A stretch of 64,000 nucleotides of DNA from positions 6,944,001 through 7,008,000 of the forward strand of contig NZ_JAPEOX010000001.1 in NCBI RefSeq assembly GCF_026340675.1, in the 5' to 3' direction. Positions 37,424-46,036 of this stretch are shown piece by piece; within the stretch, counting starts at the first letter, position 1, and every line of letters starts with the position of its first letter. Source of the stretch: Streptomyces sp. NBC_01264. Its GTDB lineage: Bacteria > Actinomycetota > Actinomycetes > Streptomycetales > Streptomycetaceae. Under the pieces are notes generated by a model. The model had not been told where the DNA came from, did no database searches, and saw only the letters and a list, made by a program, of their open reading frames with translations. Both the position numbers and the translations under genes were made by a program.

Positions 37424-38563
37424 ATGGCCCGCAGACCCACCATCAAGGACATCGCCCGCCAGGCCGGGGTGTCGGAGAGCGCCGTCTCCTTCGCCCTCAA
37501 CGACCGGCCCGGGGTCTCCCAGGACACCCGCGCCCGGGTCCGGAGGGTCGCCGAGGAGCTCGGCTGGCAGCCCAACAGCGCCGCCCGGGCCCTCTCCGGG
37601 GAACAGTCCGGGGCCGTCGGCATGGTCCTCGCCCGGCCCGCGCACACCCTCGGCGTCGAGTCCTTCTTCCTCCAACTGGTCTCCGGCATCCAGGAGGTAC
37701 TGGCCGCCGGCCGGATCGCCCTGCTCTTCCAGGTGGTCGAGGACCTCGACGCCGAATGCGCCGTCTACCGCCGCTGGTGGGCCGAGCGGCGGGTCGACGG
37801 GGTCGTCGTCGTGGACCCGAGGACCGACGACCCGCGCCCGGCCCTGCTCGAACAGCTCGCCCTGCCGGCCGTCACGGTGGGGGAGACGGGACCGGCCGCC
37901 GAATCCCCTGGCTGCCCCGACTCCGCCGACTCCGCCGACTCCGCCGACTCCGCCGACTCCCCCGGCTCCTCCGGTTCCGGGGCTCCCGGGGCCCCGGCCG
38001 CCCCCGCCGCGCTGTCCGCCGTCCGGGCCGACGACGCCGGCGCCATGGCGCAGGTGCTCGACCACCTGTACGGGCTCGGCCATCGCCGGATCGCGCACGT
38101 CGCGGGACTGCCCGGACTCGCCCACACCGAGCGCCGGATCGTCTCCCTGCGCGCGGAGGCCCTGCGGCTGGGCCTCGGACCGGGGCAGGTGCGCTCGGTC
38201 ACCACCGACTACTCCGACGCCGAGGGCGCGGAGGCCACCCGGCGGATCCTCGCCGAGCCGGAGCCGCCGACCGCGATCGTCTACGACAACGACGTCATGG
38301 CGGTGGCCGGCGTGGCCGTCGCCTCCGAGCTGGGCATCCCGGTCCCCGGCGGGCTCTCCGTCGTCGCCTGGGACGACTCGGCGCTCTGCCGGGTCACCCG
38401 CCCGCGGCTCACCGCCCTGGTCCGCGACACCGCCGGCTTCGGCCGGCTCGCCGCCGAGGAACTCCTGGCCCTCCTCGCCGGGGGCCGGCCGAGGTCCCGC
38501 GAGAGCGAGCTGCCCAGGTTGGAGCCCCGCGAGAGTACGGCTCCACCGCCGGCCGCATACTGA
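37424..38563 (+). CDS. LacI-family regulator of the glycan island
   Basis: A 379-residue LacI/GalR repressor with HTH and hinge at residues 5-60 (TIKDIARQAGVSESAVSFAL). The sugar-binding domain follows to about 350, with VVAWDDSALCRVTRP near its end. Its start overlaps or directly follows the GH38 stop, so it belongs to that operon and probably controls the divergent region upstream. A roughly 37-residue insertion at 160-197, largely (Asp-Ser-Ala)n plus Gly/Pro/Ala, interrupts the effector domain. It is encoded by a 9-base tandem repeat GACTCCGCC at 37919-37960. MRQAMARRP at 37412 is an alternative start. Confidence 0.88.
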   Translation: MARRPTIKDIARQAGVSESAVSFALNDRPGVSQDTRARVRRVAEELGWQPNSAARALSGEQSGAVGMVLARPAHTLGVESFFLQLVSGIQEVLAAGRIALLFQVVEDLDAECAVYRRWWAERRVDGVVVVDPRTDDPRPALLEQLALPAVTVGETGPAAESPGCPDSADSADSADSADSPGSSGSGAPGAPAAPAALSAVRADDAGAMAQVLDHLYGLGHRRIAHVAGLPGLAHTERRIVSLRAEALRLGLGPGQVRSVTTDYSDAEGAEATRRILAEPEPPTAIVYDNDVMAVAGVAVASELGIPVPGGLSVVAWDDSALCRVTRPRLTALVRDTAGFGRLAAEELLALLAGGRPRSRESELPRLEPRESTAPPPAAY

Positions 38564-38590
38564 AACCGACCCCAGTTCTGGAGCGCCACC

Positions 38591-39586
38591 GTGACCACTC
38601 CCACCCCCACCTCCGCCTTCCCCGCCCCGCGCGCCGGTGCACCGGCCGACTCCGGGCCGACGGTCGCGATCGACATCGGCGGTACGAAGATCGCCGGCGC
38701 GCTGGTGGACTCCGACGGCGCCATGACGGCCACCACCCGCCGGCCCACCCCGCGCGGGGCCGACGGGGACACCGTGTTCGCCGCCGTCGCCGACGTCGTC
38801 GCGGAGCTCGCGAAGTCCCCGCTGTGGCCCTCGGCCGTCCGGTGCGGGATCGGCAGCGCGGGCCCGGTGGACGCCGCGCTCGGGACGGTCAGCCCGGTCA
38901 ACATCGGCGCCTGGCGGGGCTTCCCCGTCCAGGCCCGGGTGGAGGCCGAGCTCGCGCTGCACGGGGTCCGGATCCCGACGGTGCTGGCCGGCGACGGCGT
39001 GGCGATGACCGCCGCCGAGCACTGGCTGGGCGCCGCCCGCGGGCACGCCAACGCGCTCTGCATGGTGGTCTCCACCGGCGTCGGCGGCGGACTCGTCCTG
39101 AACAACCAGCTGCACCCGGGCCCCACCGGTAACGCGGGGCACATCGGCCACATCAGCGTCGCCTTCGACGGGGAGCCCTGCGCGTGCGGAGGCCGCGGCT
39201 GTGTGGAGTCCCTCGCCTCCGGCACCGCCATCGCGGCCTGGGCCCTGGCCCAGGGATGGGTCCCGGCCGGGGACGCCACCGCCGCCGGGGTGGCCGCCGC
39301 CGCTGCCGCGGGCGATCCCGTCGCGCTGGCCGCCTTCGACCGCGCGGGCCGGGCGCTGGCCGCAGCCATCGCGGCCACCGCCACCCTCGTCGAGACCGAC
39401 ATCGCCGTCATCGGAGGCGGTGTCGCCGCCTGCGGGGACACCCTCTTCGGGCCGGTCCGGGAGCACCTGGCCTCGTACGCGACCCTGTCCTTCGTCAAGG
39501 ACCTCCAGGTCGTCCCGGCGACGCTGGGCACCCACGCGGGCCTGATCGGGGCCGCCGCCGCGGCGACGATGCTGCTGCGCTCCTGA
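38591..39586 (+). CDS. ROK-family sugar kinase
   Basis: A 331-residue ROK protein. The ATP motif DIGGTK is at 28-33, sugar-binding GPTGNAGHIGH follows, and the zinc motif CACGGRGCVE begins at about 197. With no HTH it is a kinase, most likely phosphorylating GlcNAc, mannose or glucose. In this neighbourhood GlcNAc or mannose released from N-glycans is the sensible substrate (inference). It follows the LacI gene by 27 bp, the last gene of the island on this strand. Confidence 0.88.
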   Translation: MTTPTPTSAFPAPRAGAPADSGPTVAIDIGGTKIAGALVDSDGAMTATTRRPTPRGADGDTVFAAVADVVAELAKSPLWPSAVRCGIGSAGPVDAALGTVSPVNIGAWRGFPVQARVEAELALHGVRIPTVLAGDGVAMTAAEHWLGAARGHANALCMVVSTGVGGGLVLNNQLHPGPTGNAGHIGHISVAFDGEPCACGGRGCVESLASGTAIAAWALAQGWVPAGDATAAGVAAAAAAGDPVALAAFDRAGRALAAAIAATATLVETDIAVIGGGVAACGDTLFGPVREHLASYATLSFVKDLQVVPATLGTHAGLIGAAAAATMLLRS

Positions 39587-39608
39587 GCGCGGTGGGCCGG
39601 GTCCTGCT

Positions 39609-40604
39609 TCAGGGCTTGACGGAGCGGTAGTAACGGGCCGCGCCCTCGTGCAGTTGCAGGGGATCCGTGTAGATCGCCGTCCGCAGGTCCACCAGCTGGG
39701 CGGCGTGCACCTCGGCCCCGATGCCGTCCCGGCTGTCGATGACCGTGCGCGTGAACTGCTCCGTCAGCTCGGCGCCCGTGTCGTCCCGCGTCACCAGCAG
39801 GTTCGGCACGGCGACGGTGGACACCGCCGTGTTGCCGCGGGCGCGGTCGTAGGCGTCCTGCGGCATCACCGCCGCCCGGTAGTACCGCGCGGGGCTGCCG
39901 CCGTCCTGGAGCGCCTCCACCAGGTCGCCGAGCTGCACGAGCCGGATGTCGAACCGCTCCGAAAGCTCCCGCACGGCGGTGGTGGGCAGTCCTCCCGACC
40001 AGAAGAAGGCGTCGATCCGGCCCGCCTCCAGCTCCGCCGGCACGGTGTCGATGCCGATGGCCACCTGGGTGACGTCCCGCGCCGGGTCCAGCCCCGCGGC
40101 CCTGAGCATCCGCTCGGAGATCAGCCGCACGCCCGAGCCCTCCTGGCCGACGGCGACCCGCTTGCCCCGCAGGTCCCGGGCGGACCGGACGGGCGAGCCG
40201 GCGGGGACCACGAGCTGGACGTAGTCGTCGTAGAGGCGGGCCAGGCCGCGCAGCCGCTGCGCTCCGGGCTTCTGGTCGACCTGGTACTTGGCCACCGCGT
40301 CGGCCGTCGCCACCGTGAAGTCGGCCTCGCCCGCGGCCACCCGCTGCAGGTTCTGCTGCGAACCCTCGCTCGTCTCCAGCCGGACCCGCACCCCGGGCAC
40401 GTCCTTGGCCAGGGCCTTCTCCAGCAGCTGGCCGTAGCGGTGGTAGACCCCCTTCTGGACGCCGGTGCTGAGCGTGATCTCACCCGTGAGTTCGGGCCGG
40501 CCGAAGGGCCTCAGCCACCAGACGAGGGCGCAGAGCACCGCCAGGACGGCCACCAGGGCCCGCAGGGCACGGCGCCTGCTGATCCGGGGCGGTACGAGAG
40601 GCAT
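39609..40604 (-). CDS. TAXI-family TRAP solute-binding protein (orphan)
   Basis: A 331-residue protein with an N-terminal membrane anchor (residues 11-27) after an RRR motif, then a TAXI-type binding fold ([61 protein letters not shown]). TAXI proteins deliver organic acids or glutamate to TRAP permeases, but no TRAP membrane gene lies nearby. It diverges from miaB across about 118 bp and converges with the ROK kinase gene. It may work with a distant permease or act as a membrane-bound sensor. Confidence 0.83.
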   Translation of the reverse strand: MPLVPPRISRRRALRALVAVLAVLCALVWWLRPFGRPELTGEITLSTGVQKGVYHRYGQLLEKALAKDVPGVRVRLETSEGSQQNLQRVAAGEADFTVATADAVAKYQVDQKPGAQRLRGLARLYDDYVQLVVPAGSPVRSARDLRGKRVAVGQEGSGVRLISERMLRAAGLDPARDVTQVAIGIDTVPAELEAGRIDAFFWSGGLPTTAVRELSERFDIRLVQLGDLVEALQDGGSPARYYRAAVMPQDAYDRARGNTAVSTVAVPNLLVTRDDTGAELTEQFTRTVIDSRDGIGAEVHAAQLVDLRTAIYTDPLQLHEGAARYYRSVKP

Positions 40605-40722
40605 GGCCGCGATCCTGCCACCGACCCGCCGTCCTGTCACGGCCCGCCCGGCCCCCGCCCCCTCGGCCGGCTCCGGACGGCGCCCGGCCCCGGCCGCCAC
40701 GCCCGACCCGTACCCTTGCTGG

Positions 40723-42240
40723 GTGAGTACCGAGAGCGGCGAGGCGACTGTTGTGAAAACGTACGAGGTCCGGACGTACGGCTGTCAGATGAACGTGCAC
40801 GACTCCGAGCGGCTGTCGGGCCTGCTGGAGGACGCCGGGTACGTCCGCGCGCCCCAGGGCTCCGACGGCGACGCCGACGTCGTCGTGTTCAACACCTGCG
40901 CCGTCCGCGAGAACGCCGACAACAAGCTCTACGGCAACCTCGGCCGGCTCGCGCCGATGAAGACCAAGCGCCCCGGCATGCAGATCGCCGTCGGCGGCTG
41001 CCTCGCGCAGAAGGACCGCGACACCATCGTGGCCCGCGCCCCCTGGGTCGACGTGGTCTTCGGCACGCACAACATCGGCAAGCTGCCCGTCCTCCTGGAG
41101 CGCGCGCGCATCCAGGAAGAGGCGCAGATCGAGATCGCCGAGTCGCTGGAGGCCTTCCCCTCCACGCTCCCGACCCGGCGCGAGTCCGCGTACGCCGCCT
41201 GGGTCTCGATCTCCGTCGGCTGCAACAACACCTGCACCTTCTGCATCGTCCCGGCGCTGCGCGGCAAGGAGGAGGACCGCCGTCCCGGCGACATCCTCGC
41301 CGAGGTCGAGGCACTCGTCGCCGAGGGCGTCTCCGAGATCACCCTGCTCGGCCAGAACGTCAACGCCTACGGTTCCGACCTGGGCGACCGCGAGGCCTTC
41401 TCCAAGCTGCTGCGCGCCTGCGGCGCCATCGAGGGCCTGGAGCGGGTCCGCTTCACCTCCCCGCACCCGCGCGACTTCACCGACGACGTGATCGCGGCGA
41501 TGGCCGAGACGCCCAACGTCATGCCGCAGCTGCACATGCCGATGCAGTCGGGTTCGGACACGATCCTGCGCGCCATGCGCCGCTCGTACCGCCAGGACCG
41601 CTTCCTCGGCATCATCGAGAAGGTCCGCGCCTCCATCCCGCACGCGGCGATCTCCACGGACATCATCGTGGGCTTCCCGGGTGAGACGGAGGAGGACTTC
41701 CAGCAGACGATGCACGCGGTGCGCGAGGCGCGCTTCGCGAACGCCTTCACCTTCCAGTACTCCAAGCGCCCCGGGACCCCGGCCGCCGACATGGAGGGGC
41801 AGATCCCCAAGGAGGTCGTCCAGGAGCGGTACATGCGCCTGGTCGCCCTCCAGGAGGAGATCTCCTGGGACGAGAACAAGAAGCAGGTCGGCCGGACCCT
41901 GGAGGTCATGGTCGCCGAGGGCGAGGGCCGCAAGGACGGCGCCACGCACCGGCTGTCCGGGCGCGCCCCCGACAACCGCCTGGTCCACTTCACGAAGCCC
42001 GACGAAGAGGTCCGCCCCGGTGACGTGGTCACCGTGGAGATCACCTACGCGGCTCCGCACCACCTCCTCGCGGAGGGCCCGACGGGGGCGGTACGCCGGA
42101 CCCGTGCGGGCGACGCCTGGGAGAAGCGCAACGCGGCTCCGGCGCAGCCGAAGGGCGTCCTCCTCGGCATCCCGACCCTGGGCGTCCCGGCCCCCCTCCC
42201 GGCAACGACGTCAGGCTGCGCCAGCCCCGCCCTTCCCTAA
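40723..42240 (+). CDS. miaB: MiaB, tRNA-2-methylthio-N6-dimethylallyladenosine synthase
   Basis: A 505-residue methylthiotransferase. The N-terminal cluster cysteines are in [14 protein letters not shown] and GGCLAQ. The radical SAM motif is CNNTCTFC, and a C-terminal TRAM domain follows ([13 protein letters not shown], then [12 protein letters not shown]). It adds the methylthio group to i6A37 of tRNAs after MiaA acts. GTG 40723 lies six bases after TACCCT, which suggests a leaderless start; GTG 40753 is the alternative. The last 25 residues are low-complexity. It is followed by a large repeat element. Confidence 0.95.
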   Translation: MSTESGEATVVKTYEVRTYGCQMNVHDSERLSGLLEDAGYVRAPQGSDGDADVVVFNTCAVRENADNKLYGNLGRLAPMKTKRPGMQIAVGGCLAQKDRDTIVARAPWVDVVFGTHNIGKLPVLLERARIQEEAQIEIAESLEAFPSTLPTRRESAYAAWVSISVGCNNTCTFCIVPALRGKEEDRRPGDILAEVEALVAEGVSEITLLGQNVNAYGSDLGDREAFSKLLRACGAIEGLERVRFTSPHPRDFTDDVIAAMAETPNVMPQLHMPMQSGSDTILRAMRRSYRQDRFLGIIEKVRASIPHAAISTDIIVGFPGETEEDFQQTMHAVREARFANAFTFQYSKRPGTPAADMEGQIPKEVVQERYMRLVALQEEISWDENKKQVGRTLEVMVAEGEGRKDGATHRLSGRAPDNRLVHFTKPDEEVRPGDVVTVEITYAAPHHLLAEGPTGAVRRTRAGDAWEKRNAAPAQPKGVLLGIPTLGVPAPLPATTSGCASPALP

Positions 42241-42247
42241 GGGGCCG

Positions 42248-42655
42248 CACACCTTCTTTGCGTGCCCCTCGCACCGCTGCGCCGGACTCCGTCCGGCGGT
42301 GGCCGGGTGCGGGTGTCCGGCCCTGCGGGGCTGGGTCCCCTACCCGCCCTTCCACCGTTCCCCGGGCGCTGCCCGGACCCCCTGGGGCTCCGCCCCAGAC
42401 CCCGCGCCTCCCGACCAGGCACACATCAGCCCCTCCGGCGTTTGAGGAGCGGGGGTCCGGGGGCTGGCCCCCGGAAACGGGTCCGGGCGGAGCCCGGGGA
42501 ACGGTGGAAGGGCGGGTAGGGGACTTCGCCCCGCAGGGCCGAGCCACCCCGCCCACCGCCCCTGCCCCAGGCGGCGGTGGCGGCACCGCCGACCCGCTAC
42601 CGCCGGACGGAGTCCGCGCAGCGCTGCGCGCCCTGCGCCGAGAAGGTGCCCGGCG
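42248..42655. repeat. large imperfect palindromic repeat element downstream of miaB
   Basis: The 499 bases from 42241 to 42739 have no gene. They hold a nested inverted repeat. Arms 42320-42380 and 42479-42540 are about 61 bases with few mismatches (inner part starting GTCCCCTACCCGCCCTTCC at 42335). Outer matches extend to CGGACTCCGTCCGGCGGT near 42283 against its complement near 42600, and to CACCTTCT at 42249 against AGAAGGTG near 42644. The centre carries CCTCCGGCGTTTGAGGAGCG and GGGGCTCCGCCCC. Segments recur at 20.3-20.55 kb. Confidence 0.75.
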
Positions 42656-42739
42656 CAGGGGCGCGAAGCCGGTGAGGCCCGTCAGGGCCGTACCGCGCGA
42701 GGGGCGCGTCAAGAAGGCGGGGCCGCTACGCTGCGGATC

Positions 42740-43447
42740 ATGCTCGTAGCCGCTGCCGTCTGCCCCGCCCCGCCCATGCTCCTGCCGGAGCTCGTCACGG
42801 GCGCCGCCGCCGAACTCGCCGACGCCCGGACCGCGTGTTCCGACGCGCTCTCCGTGCTCGCCGCCTCCCGGCCCGATCTGCTCGTCGTGGTCGGAGCCGG
42901 CGACGCCGACCACCACGGTGCCTACCCCCAGGGTGCCCGCGGCACCTTCCGGGGATTCGGGGTCGCGGCCGACGTACGGCTGGGCGAGGGCGAGGAGGGG
43001 CCGCGGCTGCTGCCCACCCCGATCGCCGTGGGCGCCTGGCTGCTCGGCCGGGCCGGCTGGGGCGCCGCGCCCCTGGAGGGGTTCGGGGTCGCCGGGCAGC
43101 TGGACACCGAGGGGTGTCTGGAGGCAGGCCGGGAGCTCGCCGCGCGCGAGGACCGGGTCGCCCTGCTCGTCATGGGTGACGGCAGCGCGTGCCGGACCCT
43201 CAAGGCCCCCGGTTACCTCGACGAACGCGCCGCCGGATTCGACGCCGAGGCCGCCCGCGCGCTCGGCGCCGCCGACCTGTCCGCCCTCGCCGCCCTCGAC
43301 GCGGGACTCGCCGCCGAGCTGCAGGCCGCCGGCCGGGCCCCCTGGCAGGTGCTCGCGGGTGCGGCCGAGGGTGCCGGGCTCGAAGGACGGCTGCTGTACG
43401 AGGACGCCCCGTACGGGGTCGGGTACTTCGTCGCCGCCTGGTCGTAG
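42740..43447 (+). CDS. class III extradiol dioxygenase-like protein
   Basis: A 235-residue protein starting MLVAAAVCPAPPMLLPEL. It resembles the LigB-like class III extradiol dioxygenase fold (RPDLLVVVGAGDADHHG, LLVMGDGSACRT), but the usual metal-binding histidines are poorly preserved, so enzymatic function is uncertain. Proteins of this type sit between miaB and miaA in streptomycetes, as I recall. It converges with the antitoxin-like gene over a strong bidirectional terminator. Confidence 0.75.
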   Translation: MLVAAAVCPAPPMLLPELVTGAAAELADARTACSDALSVLAASRPDLLVVVGAGDADHHGAYPQGARGTFRGFGVAADVRLGEGEEGPRLLPTPIAVGAWLLGRAGWGAAPLEGFGVAGQLDTEGCLEAGRELAAREDRVALLVMGDGSACRTLKAPGYLDERAAGFDAEAARALGAADLSALAALDAGLAAELQAAGRAPWQVLAGAAEGAGLEGRLLYEDAPYGVGYFVAAWS

Positions 43448-43484
43448 CGGCGGCAGCGCCGGCAGCAGCGCCGACACGGAACGC

Positions 43485-43522
43485 GGAAGGGGCGCGGCAC
43501 CGAGTGGTGCCGCGCCCCTTCC
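43485..43522. terminator. bidirectional terminator hairpin
   Basis: A perfect 17-base-pair stem, GGAAGGGGCGCGGCACC with its complement, around the loop GAGT (43502-43505). It lies between two convergent genes and can serve both strands. There is no strong U-run. Confidence 0.85.
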
Positions 43523-43554
43523 GGGATCCCGGGGTTCCGGGTTCCGCGACCGCG

Positions 43555-43800
43555 TCAGGAAGCGGCCGGCGGCGTCGGCCCGCCGGGAGCGTCCTTGTGC
43601 GCGATCTTGCCCAGGGCGTCCTTCGCCTTGTCCGCACCGCTAGAGATCTGGCCGCTGTACTTGCCCTTGGTCTTGGAGTCGACGGCCTTGGCCACCTTCT
43701 CCAGATTCTGGGTGATCTTGCCCTCGTGCTGTGCAGCGAGGTCGCCGACCTTGTCCTTGGCGGGCGCGAGCTTGGCCTTCAGATTGTCCAGCAGGCCCAT
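43555..43800 (-). CDS. Rv0909/MT0933-type antitoxin-like protein
   Basis: An 81-residue protein, MGLLDNLKAKLAPAKDKVGD, then a Lys/Gly-rich helix repeat (KVAKAVDSKTKGKYSGQI) and a Pro/Ala tail. It matches the MT0933-type putative antitoxin family of actinobacteria. No toxin gene is next to it, and such solitary copies are frequent, so an antitoxin role is not shown. The start is supported by GGAAGG just upstream. It lies 22 bp after a small acidic gene on the same strand, probably co-transcribed. Confidence 0.8.
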   Translation of the reverse strand: MGLLDNLKAKLAPAKDKVGDLAAQHEGKITQNLEKVAKAVDSKTKGKYSGQISSGADKAKDALGKIAHKDAPGGPTPPAAS

Positions 43801-43822
43801 GGGTCACCTTCCAATAGCGAGG

Positions 43823-44041
43823 CTACGTGCGGGCACCCTCTGCGGCCTCGCTGTCCGCGCTGACCTCCGCCGTCTGCTGCTTCGGGATCTCGACGGCCTC
43901 GGCCGCCGCGCTCTCCTCAGCCACAGCCTGCTCGGTCCCGGCCTCGTCGGCCGTCGCGGACTCCGCCGTCAGATCCGCGGCAACGGCCTCTTCGGTCGTC
44001 GCCTGGGTCTTGCGGCCGAGAAGCCGGTCCAAAATGCCCAT
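43823..44041 (-). CDS. small acidic protein, function unknown
   Basis: A 72-residue protein starting MGILDRLLGRKTQA and continuing in a strongly acidic Ala/Glu/Thr sequence without aromatic residues, probably disordered or a long helix. The first 10 residues look like an amphipathic membrane-targeting helix. TAGGAG five bases before the ATG fixes the start; the open frame extends upstream, but without a ribosome site. Similar short MGILDRL proteins occur beside miaA in streptomycetes, as I recall. It is probably in one message with the antitoxin-like gene. Confidence 0.7.
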   Translation of the reverse strand: MGILDRLLGRKTQATTEEAVAADLTAESATADEAGTEQAVAEESAAAEAVEIPKQQTAEVSADSEAAEGART

Positions 44042-44215
44042 GTCTACTCCTATAACGTTACTCGTGTGAGTGAAGTTCCGCCGTGGGCGGGCCGCCGTAC
44101 GGCGGGCGCACGCCCGGCCGGAACCCCGCCAAGGCAACGACCCCGGTCAGGTCACGTCACGTAGCTCGATCGGGTACATGGCGATGCCTTGACGGAGGGC
44201 TGCGAGACTGGTGCG

Positions 44216-45154
44216 GTGAGGAAAGCAGCCCCCGCCCCGCGGGTCATCGCCGTCGTAGGACCCACCGCGGCCGGAAAGTCCGATCTGGGCGTGGCCCTGG
44301 CCCGCCATTTCGACGGCGAAGTCGTCAACGCCGACTCGATGCAGCTGTACCGGGGGATGGACATCGGTACCGCCAAACTGACGACGGAGGAACGCGGAGG
44401 GGTCCCGCACCACCTCCTCGACATCTGGGACGTCACCGAGACGGCGAGCGTGGCCGAGTACCAGCGCCTCGCCCGCGCCGAGATCGACAAGCTGCTCGCC
44501 CAGGGCCGTACGCCGGTCCTCGTCGGCGGTTCCGGCCTCTACGTGCGCGGCGCGCTCGACGCCATGGAGTTCCCCGGCACCGACCCCGAGGTCCGGGCCC
44601 GGCTGGAGGCCGAGGTCACCCTGCGCGGCCCCGGCGCCCTGCACGCCCGCCTCGCCGCCGCCGACCCGGCCGCCGCGCAGGCCATCCTGCCGAGCAACGG
44701 CCGCCGAATCGTGCGCGCGCTGGAGGTCATCGAGATCACCGGGCGGCCCTTCACGGCGAACCTGCCCGGCCACGAGTCCGTCTACGACACGGTCCAGATC
44801 GGTGTGGACGTGGCCCGGCCGGAGCTCGACGAGCGGATCGCGCTGCGCGTGGACCGGATGTGGGAGGCCGGTCTGGTGGACGAGGTCCGCACGCTGGAGG
44901 CCGCGGGCCTGCGGGGCGGAATCACCGCCTCCAGGGCGCTCGGCTACCAGCAGGTGCTGTCCGCGCTGGCGGGGGAGTGCACGGAGGAGGAGGCGCGCGC
45001 CGAGACGGTCCGCGCCACCAAGCGGTTCGCCCGCCGCCAGGACTCGTGGTTCCGCCGCGACCCGAGGGTGCACTGGCTCAGCGGCGCCGCCGAGGACCGG
45101 GGAGAACTCGCCGGACTCGCGCAGTCGTTGGTCGAACGAGCGGTCACAGCCTGA
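44216..45154 (+). CDS. miaA: MiaA, tRNA dimethylallyltransferase
   Basis: A 312-residue enzyme that prenylates A37 of tRNAs reading UNN codons, the step before MiaB. The P-loop is GPTAAGKS (15-22). Family motifs DSMQLYRGMDIGTAK, VGGSGLYVRGALD and SNGRRIVRALEV follow, and the tail TKRFARRQDSWFRRDPRVHWL is present. GTG 44216 gives a start close to the P-loop as in homologues; the frame is open nine codons upstream. It diverges from the small acidic gene. Confidence 0.95.
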   Translation: MRKAAPAPRVIAVVGPTAAGKSDLGVALARHFDGEVVNADSMQLYRGMDIGTAKLTTEERGGVPHHLLDIWDVTETASVAEYQRLARAEIDKLLAQGRTPVLVGGSGLYVRGALDAMEFPGTDPEVRARLEAEVTLRGPGALHARLAAADPAAAQAILPSNGRRIVRALEVIEITGRPFTANLPGHESVYDTVQIGVDVARPELDERIALRVDRMWEAGLVDEVRTLEAAGLRGGITASRALGYQQVLSALAGECTEEEARAETVRATKRFARRQDSWFRRDPRVHWLSGAAEDRGELAGLAQSLVERAVTA

Positions 45155-45221
45155 TCACGTGATGGCATCGGGACGCCCCGCACGCCCGTCCGGGGCCTGA
45201 CGGCGTGCCATCATCAAACTT

Positions 45222-45243
45222 CCGCCGGTGCCGTCACCGGCGG
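45222..45243 (+). terminator. hairpin downstream of miaA
   Basis: CCGCCGGTG, loop CCGT, CACCGGCGG: a nine-base perfect stem. A larger imperfect hairpin with arms TGATGGCA (45160) and TGCCATCA (45207) precedes it. Together they probably end the miaA message. Confidence 0.55.
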
Positions 45244-45280
45244 TGTACGGCGGTGTACGAAGTCCAAGTGGGGAGGGCGC

Positions 45281-45943
45281 GTGGCGATGGAGGCCGGCCC
45301 TCGTGACACCGGTCGGGACGACACCCGGCCGGAAGCGGACCCGATGCTTCACAGCGCCCTCGCCGACGGCGACGGCCCGCTCGATGGAGCGACGCCGGAG
45401 GCCGACGGGCTCGGCGACGCCCTCGCACCGCCTACGGACGCGGACGCCCTGGCACTGCCCGCGGACGCCGACGGCGGCCCGGGACTGGGGCTGCCCGCGG
45501 ACGCCGACGGCGGCCCGGGACTGGGGCTGCCCGCGGATCCCGCGCGGCTGACCCCCGACGGCCCGGACGCGCCCGACTCCGCCGAGGCGGAGGCCGCCGC
45601 CGCTCCCGCCTTCGAGGTGGAACTGCGCCCGCAGCGCAGGCTGCGGCTGTGGCAGATCGCCCCCATCGTCATGCTGGGCGCGGCCGGATCCCTGATGTTC
45701 GCCTTCCCGCTCGCCTTCGAGTTCGGCGACGGCGGAGCGGTCGTCGCCATGCTCGGATTCCTCGTCAGCTGCTGCGCGGGCGGCTGGGGCCTGATGGCCG
45801 CGCGCCGCGTGGGCTACGCCCTGCCGGGGCTCCCGGCCCGCGGCTCGGGGCAGCGGCCCGACTGGCGCCTCGCGCTGCTGTACGCGCTGGTCGCGCTGGG
45901 TGTCGTGGCGCTCGCGGTGTACCGGGTGGCCCGGCTCCGCTAG
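45281..45943 (+). CDS. membrane protein with acidic repeat N-terminus, function unknown
   Basis: A 220-residue protein. Residues 1-115 are an acidic Asp/Ala/Pro/Gly region containing a duplicated segment GLGLPADADGGP, encoded by a 30-base tandem duplication near 45476-45535. Residues 116-220 hold three membrane helices (about 126-147, 150-170 and 196-216). GTG 45281 is preceded by GGGAGG at four bases; ATG 45287 is the alternative. I recognise no family. It sits between miaA and dapF. Confidence 0.75.
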   Translation: MAMEAGPRDTGRDDTRPEADPMLHSALADGDGPLDGATPEADGLGDALAPPTDADALALPADADGGPGLGLPADADGGPGLGLPADPARLTPDGPDAPDSAEAEAAAAPAFEVELRPQRRLRLWQIAPIVMLGAAGSLMFAFPLAFEFGDGGAVVAMLGFLVSCCAGGWGLMAARRVGYALPGLPARGSGQRPDWRLALLYALVALGVVALAVYRVARLR

Positions 45944-46036
45944 CGCGGCTGCCCGGCGCGGCGTCCCCTCGCGGCGGCCCGTCCCGGCGGGCGGACGGAC
46001 CGGATCCGCCGGGCGACGGCTCGGTACCATGGGCGG

